The position numbers and the translations under genes are program-made. DNA of 40,905 nt from a virus: positions 1 to 40,905 of IMG/VR virus record IMGVR_UViG_3300037069_000499; one strand, written 5' to 3'. The notes beneath the pieces were generated by a model that was given only the letters and a program-made list of their open reading frames with translations, did not search any database and had not been told where the DNA came from. Shown piece by piece: positions 5,503 to 12,178 of the stretch; positions within the stretch are counted from its first letter, which is position 1; every line of letters begins with the position of its first letter.

Positions 5503-5878
5503 ATCAGCAATTGACCGTCTTGATAGAGTATTCTCGAAGTTTATACGACTTCGAGACTCTACGGACGGTTATTTTGTTTGCTGCTCGTGTGGACAGTTTA
5601 AACCTTATGAACAGGGAGACGCTGGACACTTCATCAATAGGCGGTGGATGGCTACGAGATGGCGTGAAGACAACGTACATATGCAATGTCGGGCCGACAA
5701 TAGGTTTGGAGAGGGTGATGCTGCTGGATATTCATTGTTTATGCTAAAGAAGTATGGTGAGAAACATATAGAGTATCTAAACGCTCTAAAGAACGAGGGC
5801 TATCATTGGACTGACTTTGAGTTAGAACTATTGATTAAGGAATATAAATTAAAGATAAAGAAGTTGCAAAGTATGTAA
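5492..5878 (+). CDS. NinG/Rap-like recombination nuclease
   Basis: This 128-aa protein fits the phage lambda NinG (Rap) family: an N-terminal helix (LDRVFSKFIRLRDS), a CCSCG zinc pair, the GDAGHFINRRWMATRW motif with the HNH-type His, then NVHMQCRADNRFGEGDAAGYS. NinG proteins are structure-specific endonucleases that help resolve recombination intermediates, which fits a position downstream of the Rad52-like gene. It is shorter than lambda NinG, but all recognisable core motifs are present. A hairpin (TACATAG-TATG-CTATGTA, 5881-5898) follows the stop. Confidence 0.8.
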   Translation: MASKSAIDRLDRVFSKFIRLRDSTDGYFVCCSCGQFKPYEQGDAGHFINRRWMATRWREDNVHMQCRADNRFGEGDAAGYSLFMLKKYGEKHIEYLNALKNEGYHWTDFELELLIKEYKLKIKKLQSM

Positions 5879-5900
5879 TGTACATAGTATGCTATGTAAT

Positions 5901-6410
5901 ATGTTATGGAAAGACATAGAAGAATATCAGGGCTATTACAAAATAACATCTAGTGGTCTAGTGATGTCAATTCATACGTATAATAGAATGAAACCACATA
6001 TTATTAGACAAACACTAGGAAAGAGGGGATACATGGTGGTAAGCTTGTCTATTAAACAACACCGTAAGACTATACCTGTTCATAGACTAGTAGCGCGTAC
6101 ATTCATAAACAATCCGAATGGATACCCCATAGTTAATCATATAGATGGTAACAAACTTAATAATGATATGAGCAATCTAGAGTGGTGCTCATATAAATAC
6201 AATGCTGAACATGCTATGAAAATGGGTCTAATCAAAGAATATGACCATAGTAAAGCCCCCAAGTTGACAAAAGAACTTGCGATCGAAATATTTGATTTAC
6301 CTGGAACACATAGATCGATAGCAGATAAATATAATATTGGCATATCAACGGTAACTCACATAAAGAGGGGTAGCAGATGGGGGAAATATACAGATAGACA
6401 TTTTCAATAG
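5901..6410 (+). CDS. NUMOD4/HNH homing endonuclease
   Basis: The protein has an N-terminal NUMOD4 motif (WKDIEEYQGYYKITSSGLV), a VHRLVARTFI segment and an HNH core (NHIDGNKLNNDMSNLEWCS), followed by a helix-turn-helix-like C-terminus (THRSIADKYNIGISTVTHIK). It is a free-standing mobile endonuclease. I start it at ATG 5901 (169 aa) because ATG 5889 lies in the loop of a hairpin at 5881-5898; neither has an SD. It interrupts the early operon between the NinG-like gene and the lysis genes, consistent with insertion. Confidence 0.85.
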   Translation: MLWKDIEEYQGYYKITSSGLVMSIHTYNRMKPHIIRQTLGKRGYMVVSLSIKQHRKTIPVHRLVARTFINNPNGYPIVNHIDGNKLNNDMSNLEWCSYKYNAEHAMKMGLIKEYDHSKAPKLTKELAIEIFDLPGTHRSIADKYNIGISTVTHIKRGSRWGKYTDRHFQ

Positions 6411-6416
6411 AAGCTA

Positions 6417-6445
6417 TTGCATTATGCTTATGTATGTGCTATATT
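6417..6445 (+). promoter_or_regulatory. Promoter of the plus-strand lysis genes
   Basis: TTGCAT (6417-6422), 17-nt spacer, TATATT (6440-6445). The leader TAATAAACGAAAGGTTACGA before ATG 6474 is the same 20-mer as at the early promoter, so both may respond to the same post-transcriptional control, for example the candidate sRNA at 1246-1364. Confidence 0.7.
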
Positions 6446-6473
6446 GAAAAGGTAATAAACGAAAGGTTACGAA

Positions 6474-6653
6474 ATGAGTAAAGAAAACAAAGTCCCAAAG
6501 ACAATCAAAGTGAGTACGCTTCTTATCGCGTCGGTTGTAGTAGCAGGTATGCTTGCGACATTCGCCCTCGGATGGGCAGAACGAGGCGCTGACCAGGCAC
6601 GAGTACAAAGTGAAGCAGTTGCGATTGTTACCCAGTTAAAATCAGGCAAGTAG
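6474..6653 (+). CDS. Single-span membrane anchor, probably the N-terminus of the transglycosylase
   Basis: This 59-aa frame has its own promoter and SD (GAAAGG). It has a basic N-terminus (MSKENKVPKTIK), one transmembrane segment (VSTLLIASVVVAGMLATFAL) and a helical tail (ADQARVQSEAVAIVTQLKSGK). It ends 20 nt before the first possible start of a transglycosylase domain in the -1 frame, and that start has no SD. The simplest reading is one secreted or anchored enzyme split by a -1 shift (programmed or an indel). Alternatively it is a separate small holin- or pinholin-like protein. Confidence 0.65.
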   Translation: MSKENKVPKTIKVSTLLIASVVVAGMLATFALGWAERGADQARVQSEAVAIVTQLKSGK

Positions 6654-6673
6654 CATCGCGTGCCACTGCTACA

Positions 6674-7039
6674 GTGCATATATCGGCACTAGAACACGAG
6701 TCAGACAGTATTAAAGAGATTGCTGAGTCGTATACACCACAGAACGTTCCTAGCGTAAATACCGCGGTGAATACATGTAGTGAATGGATGTCACAAGCTG
6801 GAATAGATGATATCCAGAACGCAACCACTCTTCTGAACTGGGAATCACACTGTAACCCAAATGCGGTAAACCCGTCCTCGGGGGCATGTGGTCTAGCCCA
6901 AGAGTTACCTTGTGGTAAATCAGGGTGTAAGCTCGGAGACGGTAGTTGTGAGATGAAATGGTTTAAGGAATACGTACTGGATAGATACGGTAGCTTTGCC
7001 GCAGCGGTACAGTTCCATTTAATCCATAATTGGTATTAG
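6674..7039 (+). CDS. Lytic transglycosylase-type cell-wall hydrolase domain
   Basis: Starting at GTG 6674 the frame gives 121 aa. The C-terminal 75 residues match Gram-positive-type transglycosylase domains: NWESHCNPNAVNPSSGACGL with the catalytic-type Glu, then LPCGKSGCKLGDGSC, KWFKEYVLDRYGSFAAA and a final HNWY. The Cys pairs suggest disulfides and an extracellular location. There is no SD before the GTG, and the frame is open upstream only to a TGA at 6611, so it probably depends on a -1 shift from the anchor gene. I would treat the two as one functional lysin. Confidence 0.75.
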   Translation: MHISALEHESDSIKEIAESYTPQNVPSVNTAVNTCSEWMSQAGIDDIQNATTLLNWESHCNPNAVNPSSGACGLAQELPCGKSGCKLGDGSCEMKWFKEYVLDRYGSFAAAVQFHLIHNWY

Positions 7040-7054
7040 GAGTATAATAGGGAT

Positions 7055-7180
7055 ATGAGCCAAAACAAAAGTGCTCTTGAAAAAAAGCGCTTAAACTTCA
7101 TCCCGACTCCTAAAGTATCTGTTATACCGCGTAGGTCTATCGAAGACGTGGAAAAACTACTTAAAGCTACCTATCTATAA
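7055..7180 (+). CDS. 41-aa basic small protein
   Basis: ATG 7055 to TAA 7178-7180, preceded by AGGG and by TATAAT (7043-7048) only 6 nt before the ATG. The product (MSQNKSALEKKRLNFIPTPK ...) is basic and helical at both ends (SIEDVEKLLKATYL). It lies between the lysin and a bidirectional terminator. No family is recognised. The regular codon pattern and position support it modestly. Confidence 0.45.
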   Translation: MSQNKSALEKKRLNFIPTPKVSVIPRRSIEDVEKLLKATYL

Positions 7181-7213
7181 ATCGGCACCTATGCGAGAGG
7201 TGCCGATTGTTTT
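7180..7213. terminator. Bidirectional terminator between convergent operons
   Basis: Perfect 11-bp stem AATCGGCACCT (7180-7190) / AGGTGCCGATT (7198-7208), 7-nt loop, with Ts after it on + and the A-rich end of the preceding gene giving Ts on -. It separates the plus lysis genes from the minus genes converging at 7213. Confidence 0.85.
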
Positions 7214-7518
7214 TAGGACTTTTCGTTGTTTGTACTGGTGTTGATAACTGACTGGCTGGAGCTCATCCCCGTATAGTCTGATGTCCAGTTTGCGTAGATC
7301 GAGTAAATAAGGGTAATAAAAAGCCCCCACTTTGCCCATGCATCAGGTTGGAAGAAGAACATATAGGCAATAAGCGGAAAGTTTATTGTCCAGTAGTAGA
7401 AACCATAGGTGTGTATCTTTAGTTGTACACGTGGGTTTTCGTCGATGTCCTTGATAAATAGCTTTAGAATCCTAATGATAGGGTGACGCTTTGTAGGGTC
7501 TGTTACGATAACTTTCAT
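7213..7518 (-). CDS. Putative holin (two membrane segments)
   Basis: This 101-aa protein starts at ATG 7518, overlapping the amidase stop as TAATG. The N-terminal half is charged (MKVIVTDPTKRHPIIRILKL). Two hydrophobic segments follow (about residues 46-57, INFPLIAYMFFF, and 65-76, WGLFITLIYSIY), then a polar Ser/Thr-rich tail. The size, topology and position directly after the endolysin support a holin or other lysis membrane protein, although no holin family motif is recognised. It is the last gene of the long minus transcript and is followed by the bidirectional terminator. Confidence 0.6.
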   Translation of the reverse strand: MKVIVTDPTKRHPIIRILKLFIKDIDENPRVQLKIHTYGFYYWTINFPLIAYMFFFQPDAWAKWGLFITLIYSIYANWTSDYTGMSSSQSVINTSTNNEKS

Positions 7519-8405
7519 TAGAAGTTCAACAATCCTTTAAGATTGATGTCCGGGTTAGCTTGTATATATGCGTCAATGTATTTAAGGACAACTAATACAG
7601 TACCACCGTACCCTAATGTAAGGTTAGGATTGTTTGTAAGTACCTGGATGAGCGCTGCTGGTAGAGAGAAGATGGCCATTCGCAGTAGTTCTACTAGGGC
7701 GGCACGGAATGGATTGGCTTTAACTTCGGCAGGCGGCGCTGGTACAACAACAGGAGGCCTCACTACTGGCGGGTCAACTACTGGAATAGGTGTTGGCTTA
7801 GGAGTAACCACTGGTGGCAATACCACAGGAACAGGCGTTGGAATGATAACAGGCCCTGGAGATGGAGATGGCGTAGGTTGTGGTGCAGGAAGCGTGACTG
7901 GTGGGTTAAGGTCAGTTACTTGTCCCCATTCTGCTTGAGAGACTTTCTGACGTGATAGAGAGTCAAGACGTGTTAAATCCCAATTCCCAGGACAGGATGT
8001 GTTCCAGAACTGTTTGTGAGGTTTGAGAGGCATATTACCATAGGCTGAGCGAATGTCTGCGATAAGTTCAGCAACTACATCATAATCCTCTGGTCGGCAG
8101 CGTGGGTCACACTCAATAGCGATCGAATAAGGGTTTTCACCGTCTGTTGCCCACGCATTATCTGCTGGTGATACAAGACACGCAACACGACGACCGTCCC
8201 CAGTTGCTACATAGTGAGCAGACACCTGGCTTGCAGAATCGTCAAGATGAGCAATAACACCCTCAAACGTAGGATTGGTTGCGGGGTCGCCCCAATGATG
8301 GATAACGATGTCTCTTAATTGACGGTTAACCCCCCAGACACTTGCGGTGTCCGCTCCAGGTGTGTAATTAGGGCTGTTATATTGGGTTAAATAGTTATAT
8401 GCCAT
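7518..8405 (-). CDS. N-acetylmuramoyl-L-alanine amidase (endolysin) with membrane C-terminus
   Basis: SD AAAGGAG lies 6 nt before ATG 8405. Residues 1-160 form a zinc amidase_2/PGRP domain: IVIHHWGD (His36/37), SAHYVATGDGR, NAWATDGENPYSIAIE and PHKQFWNTSCPG, which supply the usual His, Glu and His/Cys ligands. A Pro/Val-rich linker (about 170-225) leads to a C-terminal segment with one or two hydrophobic stretches (ALVELLRMAIFSLPAALIQVL, then GYGGTVLVVLKYI). This could be a membrane or holin-like domain fused to the enzyme. It cleaves the amide between muramic acid and the stem peptide. The putative holin is the next gene. Confidence 0.88.
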   Translation of the reverse strand: MAYNYLTQYNSPNYTPGADTASVWGVNRQLRDIVIHHWGDPATNPTFEGVIAHLDDSASQVSAHYVATGDGRRVACLVSPADNAWATDGENPYSIAIECDPRCRPEDYDVVAELIADIRSAYGNMPLKPHKQFWNTSCPGNWDLTRLDSLSRQKVSQAEWGQVTDLNPPVTLPAPQPTPSPSPGPVIIPTPVPVVLPPVVTPKPTPIPVVDPPVVRPPVVVPAPPAEVKANPFRAALVELLRMAIFSLPAALIQVLTNNPNLTLGYGGTVLVVLKYIDAYIQANPDINLKGLLNF

Positions 8406-8418
8406 GTTATCTCCTTTA

Positions 8419-8916
8419 TTATATTGTACACTTTACTTTGCTACCGTTGAGTAATTGCCAGTTGTCGGTGCCTGTATAGCGCATTTCCCATAGGTTCCTA
8501 ACCGGGTCACACTGTATCTGTGGAGTATCTCCGTCCTTACCGTTGGTGATCGGGTGAGTGTCCATATAGTTATTCACGGCCTGTTGCACCTGACTATCGG
8601 TTGCATTTGTACCATTTTTACCATCTGTACCATTCTGTACGGGATGAACCGCTAGATAATTACCGACCGCCTGCTGTATTTGGGAATTGGTGGCGTTCTT
8701 ACCATTAGTGCCATCGAAGTAATCAACACCTTTTATAGGAGTATACCCATCTTTGCCATCTTTCGGTATAGGTATTTTAATACTATCTAGCTTAGTGGCT
8801 ATCATATTATCGAGGACGTTCTTTTCACTTACGAGGAGGTAATTCGAGTAAAGGCTTAAAGCTAGGAGGATGGCTAGGAGTATCCATATGATACGGCTGA
8901 GCGTTTTTCTATTCAT
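8419..8916 (-). CDS. Membrane-anchored collagen-like/GxD repeat protein
   Basis: This 165-aa protein has an N-terminal transmembrane segment (IIWILLAILLALSLYSNYLL). It then has GKDGYTPIKGVDYFDG-type Gly repeats and two tandem modules of about 33 residues (NGKNATNSQIQQAVGNYLAVHP, then NGTNATDSQVQQAVNNYMDTHP). The end is a small strand-rich module, VRNLWEMRYTGTDNWQLLNG. Start ATGA overlaps the upstream stop by 4 nt. It lies among the lysis and membrane genes. An external, membrane-tethered fibrous role is suggested; a spanin-like role is possible but unproven. Confidence 0.6.
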   Translation of the reverse strand: MNRKTLSRIIWILLAILLALSLYSNYLLVSEKNVLDNMIATKLDSIKIPIPKDGKDGYTPIKGVDYFDGTNGKNATNSQIQQAVGNYLAVHPVQNGTDGKNGTNATDSQVQQAVNNYMDTHPITNGKDGDTPQIQCDPVRNLWEMRYTGTDNWQLLNGSKVKCTI

Positions 8917-9230
8917 GGTTTCTTACTTATGAGGTAGAGGCTTACAAGTTCCCCTGCAATAAGGAGAGCCTCAGCCACGGCAGCCCGTAAAAACCATTTA
9001 AGGTCTTTCTTCATCGGGCCATATTCGAGATGTATTTTATCCACCTCCTCTTTAATTTTGTCGCGTAATTCCCGTTCGGTCTGGGATAGTTGGTTTGTGG
9101 TCACAAGACCAGTTGTTTGTTGCAGTAACGTATCGAGCTTACCGTTGATATCGTCAACCTTTCTATCGACTGCATCAAGTTGGTAAACTTTTGCGGGTTG
9201 CTCTGACTCGTCTTGTGTCCGCGCCGCCAT
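8913..9230 (-). CDS. Coiled-coil protein with C-terminal membrane segment (XhlA-like)
   Basis: The 105-aa product has a long charged coiled coil (DAVDRKVDDINGKLDTLLQQ, later EKELRDKIKEEVDKI-type heptads) and ends in one hydrophobic segment (AAVAEALLIAGELVSLYLI) plus a basic tail. This layout is that of XhlA-type haemolysin/holin-partner proteins of Gram-positive phages. Its place beside the amidase and holin supports a lysis role. The family call is by architecture only. ATG 9230 follows the previous stop closely with only a weak GGTGA as SD. Confidence 0.6.
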   Translation of the reverse strand: MAARTQDESEQPAKVYQLDAVDRKVDDINGKLDTLLQQTTGLVTTNQLSQTERELRDKIKEEVDKIHLEYGPMKKDLKWFLRAAVAEALLIAGELVSLYLISKKP

Positions 9231-9232
9231 TT

Positions 9233-9541
9233 CTAGTCACCAACAACCATGAAGTAGATCGGCACAGTGGCCAGGTAATTATCAAAGTGGAGTGTAAACT
9301 CGCCAGCAGTAGATAGACTAGTTGCATATGCAGCGTCCTGTAGGGTAGCGCCATTATAACAATCAATACAATATGTGGTGCTCTTGTTAGAACCTTGCAT
9401 AGATCGGTTAGTTATTCCATCAGTGAAGCCGGAACCATTAGGGAAGAGGAAGTATATACCCTTCACATTAAGTGTCCCATCGTTCAATAGTACTGTAACG
9501 CTTGAACTGTTCGCTGAAAATGAACCTACCTCAGTTTTCAT
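9233..9541 (-). CDS. Small beta-rich protein, possibly virion-associated
   Basis: SD AAGGAG precedes ATG 9541 by 9 nt. The 102-aa protein is Ser/Thr/Gly-rich with beta pattern (SSSVTVLLNDGTLNVKGIYFLFP) and a CIDC pair near the middle. It ends in alternating hydrophobic strands (EFTLHFDNYLATVPIYFMVVG). The composition resembles small fibre or decoration proteins elsewhere in this genome. There is no membrane segment and no enzyme motif. Confidence 0.55.
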   Translation of the reverse strand: MKTEVGSFSANSSSVTVLLNDGTLNVKGIYFLFPNGSGFTDGITNRSMQGSNKSTTYCIDCYNGATLQDAAYATSLSTAGEFTLHFDNYLATVPIYFMVVGD

Positions 9542-9556
9542 AGTATCTCTCCTTAA

Positions 9557-9766
9557 TTATTTTGATGCTTTAGCGCGTTGTTTCCAGAATACCGAGCCAG
9601 CAACACGTTCACCAGCCTCTTTAGACCCGTATTCCTTTTCGGCCTTCTCCTCGACGTTCTTAAAACTGTTCTTCTTATTCTTGGCAAACTTATGCCCCTC
9701 GCGTGCTTCCTTGACGATCTTAGATCGTTTCGCCTTCTTCATTACTGATTTGATGTCATCTGCCAT
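9557..9766 (-). CDS. Small highly basic protein
   Basis: This 69-aa protein is very rich in Lys, Glu and Ala (MADDIKSVMKKAKRSKIVKEAR) with a conserved-looking end, EYGSKEAGERVAGSVFWKQR. It has no SD: ATG 9766 lies 6 nt after the T-run of hairpin cassette 1, which also provides the promoter. Small basic proteins in this setting can be nucleic-acid-binding virion components. The function is unassigned. Confidence 0.6.
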   Translation of the reverse strand: MADDIKSVMKKAKRSKIVKEAREGHKFAKNKKNSFKNVEEKAEKEYGSKEAGERVAGSVFWKQRAKASK

Positions 9767-9772
9767 ATATAT

Positions 9773-9838
9773 AAAAAAGAGCCATTAGTGGCTCAGGCTT
9801 TCTAGGGCAATTATACCAATAATATTTACTCATGACAA
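9773..9838 (-). promoter_or_regulatory. Promoter-hairpin cassette 1
   Basis: Near-perfect promoter TTGTCA (9833-9838), 17 nt, TATAAT (9810-9815) with extended TGG. Five bases later comes TAGAAAGCCTGAGCC, then the hairpin GAGCCA-TTAG-TGGCTC (9779-9794) and six Ts (9773-9778), just before ATG 9766. Transcription would start within or next to the conserved 15-mer, so the terminator-like hairpin is in the 5' leader. The promoter overlaps the divergent groES promoter. Confidence 0.75.
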
Positions 9839-9853
9839 CATTATGGATATAAT
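9825..9853 (+). promoter_or_regulatory. groES-groEL promoter
   Basis: TTTACT (9825-9830), 17-nt spacer, TATAAT (9848-9853), located 7 nt before ATG 9861, so the mRNA would be leaderless. It overlaps the divergent minus promoter at 9810-9838, making mutual interference likely. Confidence 0.6.
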
Positions 9854-9860
9854 AGCAACA

Positions 9861-10118
9861 ATGAACAAATATTCTCCACAACCAGGAAATGCTCTTGTTC
9901 GGTTAATTCCAGACTATGGGGCCATTAAAGTACCAACTAAATCATACGATTCTATCATGAGGGGCAAGATACTTGCCATCAATGAAAAAGATTCAGACGA
10001 TTATATCCATCTTATAGGTAAGGTAGGACACTGGCGACAATTCAAGGATGATCTTCGCCTCGATGATGAACATGCACTTATTGAACTTAAAGATATATTA
10101 GGAACCTCAGAGGAGTAA
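9861..10118 (+). CDS. groES: GroES-like co-chaperonin
   Basis: The protein (85 aa from ATG 9861; ATG 9843 would add six residues but lies on the -10 box) has the GroES pattern. It has an N-terminal QPGNALVRLIPDYG strand, a short mobile-loop region (AIKVPTKSYDSIM), RGKILAIN, then GKVGHWRQFKDDLRL and a final EHALIELKDILG. It would cap the phage GroEL encoded 1 nt downstream. The mobile loop lacks the usual IVL-type hydrophobic tripeptide, so specificity for the phage GroEL is plausible. The start choice rests on the promoter position. Confidence 0.82.
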   Translation: MNKYSPQPGNALVRLIPDYGAIKVPTKSYDSIMRGKILAINEKDSDDYIHLIGKVGHWRQFKDDLRLDDEHALIELKDILGTSEE

Positions 10119-10119
10119 T

Positions 10120-11646
10120 ATGCCATTTATCCCAGAAATTATTACAGAACGCGATGACGTACAGGAAAAGGTAAAAGAGGCATCCCACATTTTATATAGT
10201 GTGGCTAAAGCAGCGTATGGGCCTGGCTCTGGTAACGTCATTCTCGGATTCCGTCACGGGCCACCAATGCTCTCGAGGGATGGTGTTACCAATATTAAAA
10301 TGGTGCGATCTAAAGACCCTCACATCGACGATATTATCCAATCTATCCGTGAAGCTAGCGAGAAGAACAACAAAAAGGTAGGCGATGGCACGACTGCGGT
10401 TACTATCCTTTCCCACCATCTTATCCTTGCAGCTCAGCGACTAGAGGGCAAAGGCTTTAAACCCATGGATATCGCCGCGAAATTAAAGCAAGCCGAGAAA
10501 ATCGCTATCGAGTATATTGACTCAGTTAAGAAAGATACCGATAGCGCATATCTCAAGAAGGTCGCTACCATTTCAGCAAACGATGAGGCTCTCGGTGAGA
10601 TGATTGCCGATATTATGAACGAAGTCGGTAAAGACGGTGGTGTAATCATCGAGCAATATGAGGGACTAGGTATCCATAATGAAATTATTGACGGGTTCTA
10701 CTTCTCGAAGGGTTATAAGGATACCCAGCTTATTAATGATCTTTCTCTTAATCAATCTGTTCATAAGGATATTCCTGTTCTTATTAGCTCTAAGACGCTC
10801 GCTACGAGTGTAGATATTGCCCCTCTCCTAAAAGAGGTTCTTGACTCCGGTATTAAGGAACTCATCTTACTCGGCGAGGTACGTGATGAAGCCTTACAAA
10901 CCCTCATCATGGCGAAGAAGTCTGGTAATCTATTCGTTGTCCCTATCGACCCTCCATTTGTATCTGGCTCCTCTACCTTATTCCTTGATGACTGCGCACT
11001 AATGATTGGTGCAAAGGTATATGATGGAACGGACTTTAACTGCACGGATTACCTCGGGTTCGCCCAAGAGGTACTCGTAACAGAACACGCAACAACCATC
11101 TTAGGCGGTGACTCGAACAAAGACCTTATCGAAGAGCGTATCGCATCCCTCCATGACCAACTAAAGGAAAGCGACCACCCACAAAGTGTACAGTTTATTA
11201 AAGATCGTCTTGCTCGTCTTACTGGTAAGATGGCTATTGTTAAAGTTGGCGGAGCACTCGAACTAGAACGCGAAGAGACAAAACTTCGCGTACAGGATGC
11301 CGTTTGCTCGGTTCAGTCCGCAATGAAAGAGGGTATTGTACCAGGTGGAGGCACGACACTAGCACGTATCACTGGAACAGACTTTGACGACGCCTTTAAA
11401 GAACCGTTTAAGCTACTCATATCTAATATTGGTGGTAATCCAGAGGCATATCTGGCGAAACTAGAGCCGTCAGAAGTGTGGTATGGCTGGAACCTAAAGG
11501 ACGTAACAGATAAGCCTATTGATCTACTCGATGCTGGTGTTATTGACGCGAGCCTCGTAATTAAGGAAGTTGTGCGTAATGCCTGTAGTGTTGCCGCGAG
11601 TCTTATTACTGCTAGCGTGAGTATTGCATACGAAGATAAAGAATGA
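10120..11646 (+). CDS. groEL: GroEL-like chaperonin
   Basis: This 508-aa group I-type chaperonin starts 1 nt after groES. It keeps the ATPase residues: LSRDGVT (Asp52 equivalent), GDGTTAV (nucleotide loop) and LRVQDAV (Asp398 equivalent), then GIVPGGGTTLARI. The C-terminus ends SIAYEDKE without the Gly-Gly-Met tail of bacterial GroEL. It is shorter and diverged (GPGSGNVILGFRHGPP replaces the usual TLGPKGRNV region). Phage GroELs are thought to fold capsid or tail proteins. The operon sits between the ejection-protein and lysis genes on the opposite strand. Confidence 0.93.
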   Translation: MPFIPEIITERDDVQEKVKEASHILYSVAKAAYGPGSGNVILGFRHGPPMLSRDGVTNIKMVRSKDPHIDDIIQSIREASEKNNKKVGDGTTAVTILSHHLILAAQRLEGKGFKPMDIAAKLKQAEKIAIEYIDSVKKDTDSAYLKKVATISANDEALGEMIADIMNEVGKDGGVIIEQYEGLGIHNEIIDGFYFSKGYKDTQLINDLSLNQSVHKDIPVLISSKTLATSVDIAPLLKEVLDSGIKELILLGEVRDEALQTLIMAKKSGNLFVVPIDPPFVSGSSTLFLDDCALMIGAKVYDGTDFNCTDYLGFAQEVLVTEHATTILGGDSNKDLIEERIASLHDQLKESDHPQSVQFIKDRLARLTGKMAIVKVGGALELEREETKLRVQDAVCSVQSAMKEGIVPGGGTTLARITGTDFDDAFKEPFKLLISNIGGNPEAYLAKLEPSEVWYGWNLKDVTDKPIDLLDAGVIDASLVIKEVVRNACSVAASLITASVSIAYEDKE

Positions 11647-11897
11647 AAACCGTAGGATATATAGATGATAATGGTACCTATCACGCTGGGCACGACAATC
11701 CGATGCCACACGATGTAGACTCTCAATATCGTTCCTGGAGCCATATGGAGCAACGCAAACGCCACTCCAGGGATATTATCCAGCCATACGATCATGGCGA
11801 GATTAACAGGGAGTTCGTCCAGTCCTATGACGGAGAGGTTGCCGAAAGATACTTTAGTAAAGAAGAAATAAGTAAAGCTGAAAGGAAACTATCATGA
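11643..11897 (+). CDS. Hypothetical protein in the chaperonin operon (phage HxxE-type)
   Basis: ATGA overlap (4 nt) with groEL shows coupling. The 84-aa protein has YIDDNGTYHAGHDNPMP, then SWSHMEQRKRHSRDIIQPYDHG and REFVQSYDG. I recall similar small proteins (an N-terminal beta hairpin followed by a WxHxxQRxRHxxDLIQPY motif) in many phages, without a known function. His-rich motifs could bind metal. The next gene overlaps it by 4 nt. Confidence 0.7.
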   Translation: MKTVGYIDDNGTYHAGHDNPMPHDVDSQYRSWSHMEQRKRHSRDIIQPYDHGEINREFVQSYDGEVAERYFSKEEISKAERKLS

Positions 11898-12178
11898 GCA
11901 ATAAAATCAAGACCAAGCTTAAAGAACCTGGAAACACAAGCACTCCAATCGTTACGCGTACACACACGCTGCGTGATCAAGACTTCAATTTCCTTAGAAG
12001 CCTCGATCAGATTCGCTATACTGTCGACCAATACCTTCACAAGGCAGAAGGGGAGTTCTTAAAGATGGTATCTGTTGATCTAGGTTACAAACCCGAAGAA
12101 GATCTTGAATTTAGTATCGACCTTAAAGAAAATACCAAGGAACTGACGGTGTCAACCGTCCCTAAAAAGAAAGATTAG
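11894..12178 (+). CDS. Hypothetical protein, last gene of the chaperonin operon
   Basis: This 94-aa product is coupled to the previous gene by an ATGA overlap. It contains a helical LRSLDQIRYTVDQYLHKAEGEFLKMV segment and a C-terminal beta pair (EDLEFSIDLKENTKELTVSTV). No family is recognised. Its TAG overlaps the stop of the convergent ejection-protein gene by 3 bases. A 6-bp hairpin (GACGGT-GTCA-ACCGTC) lies inside its 3' end, but without a T-run on the plus side. Confidence 0.65.
   Translation: MSNKIKTKLKEPGNTSTPIVTRTHTLRDQDFNFLRSLDQIRYTVDQYLHKAEGEFLKMVSVDLGYKPEEDLEFSIDLKENTKELTVSTVPKKKD

Noticed and set aside
12145-12160. Hairpin GACGGT-GTCA-ACCGTC as terminator between convergent operons
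   Set aside because: There is no T-run on either side in the right place, and it lies inside a coding frame.
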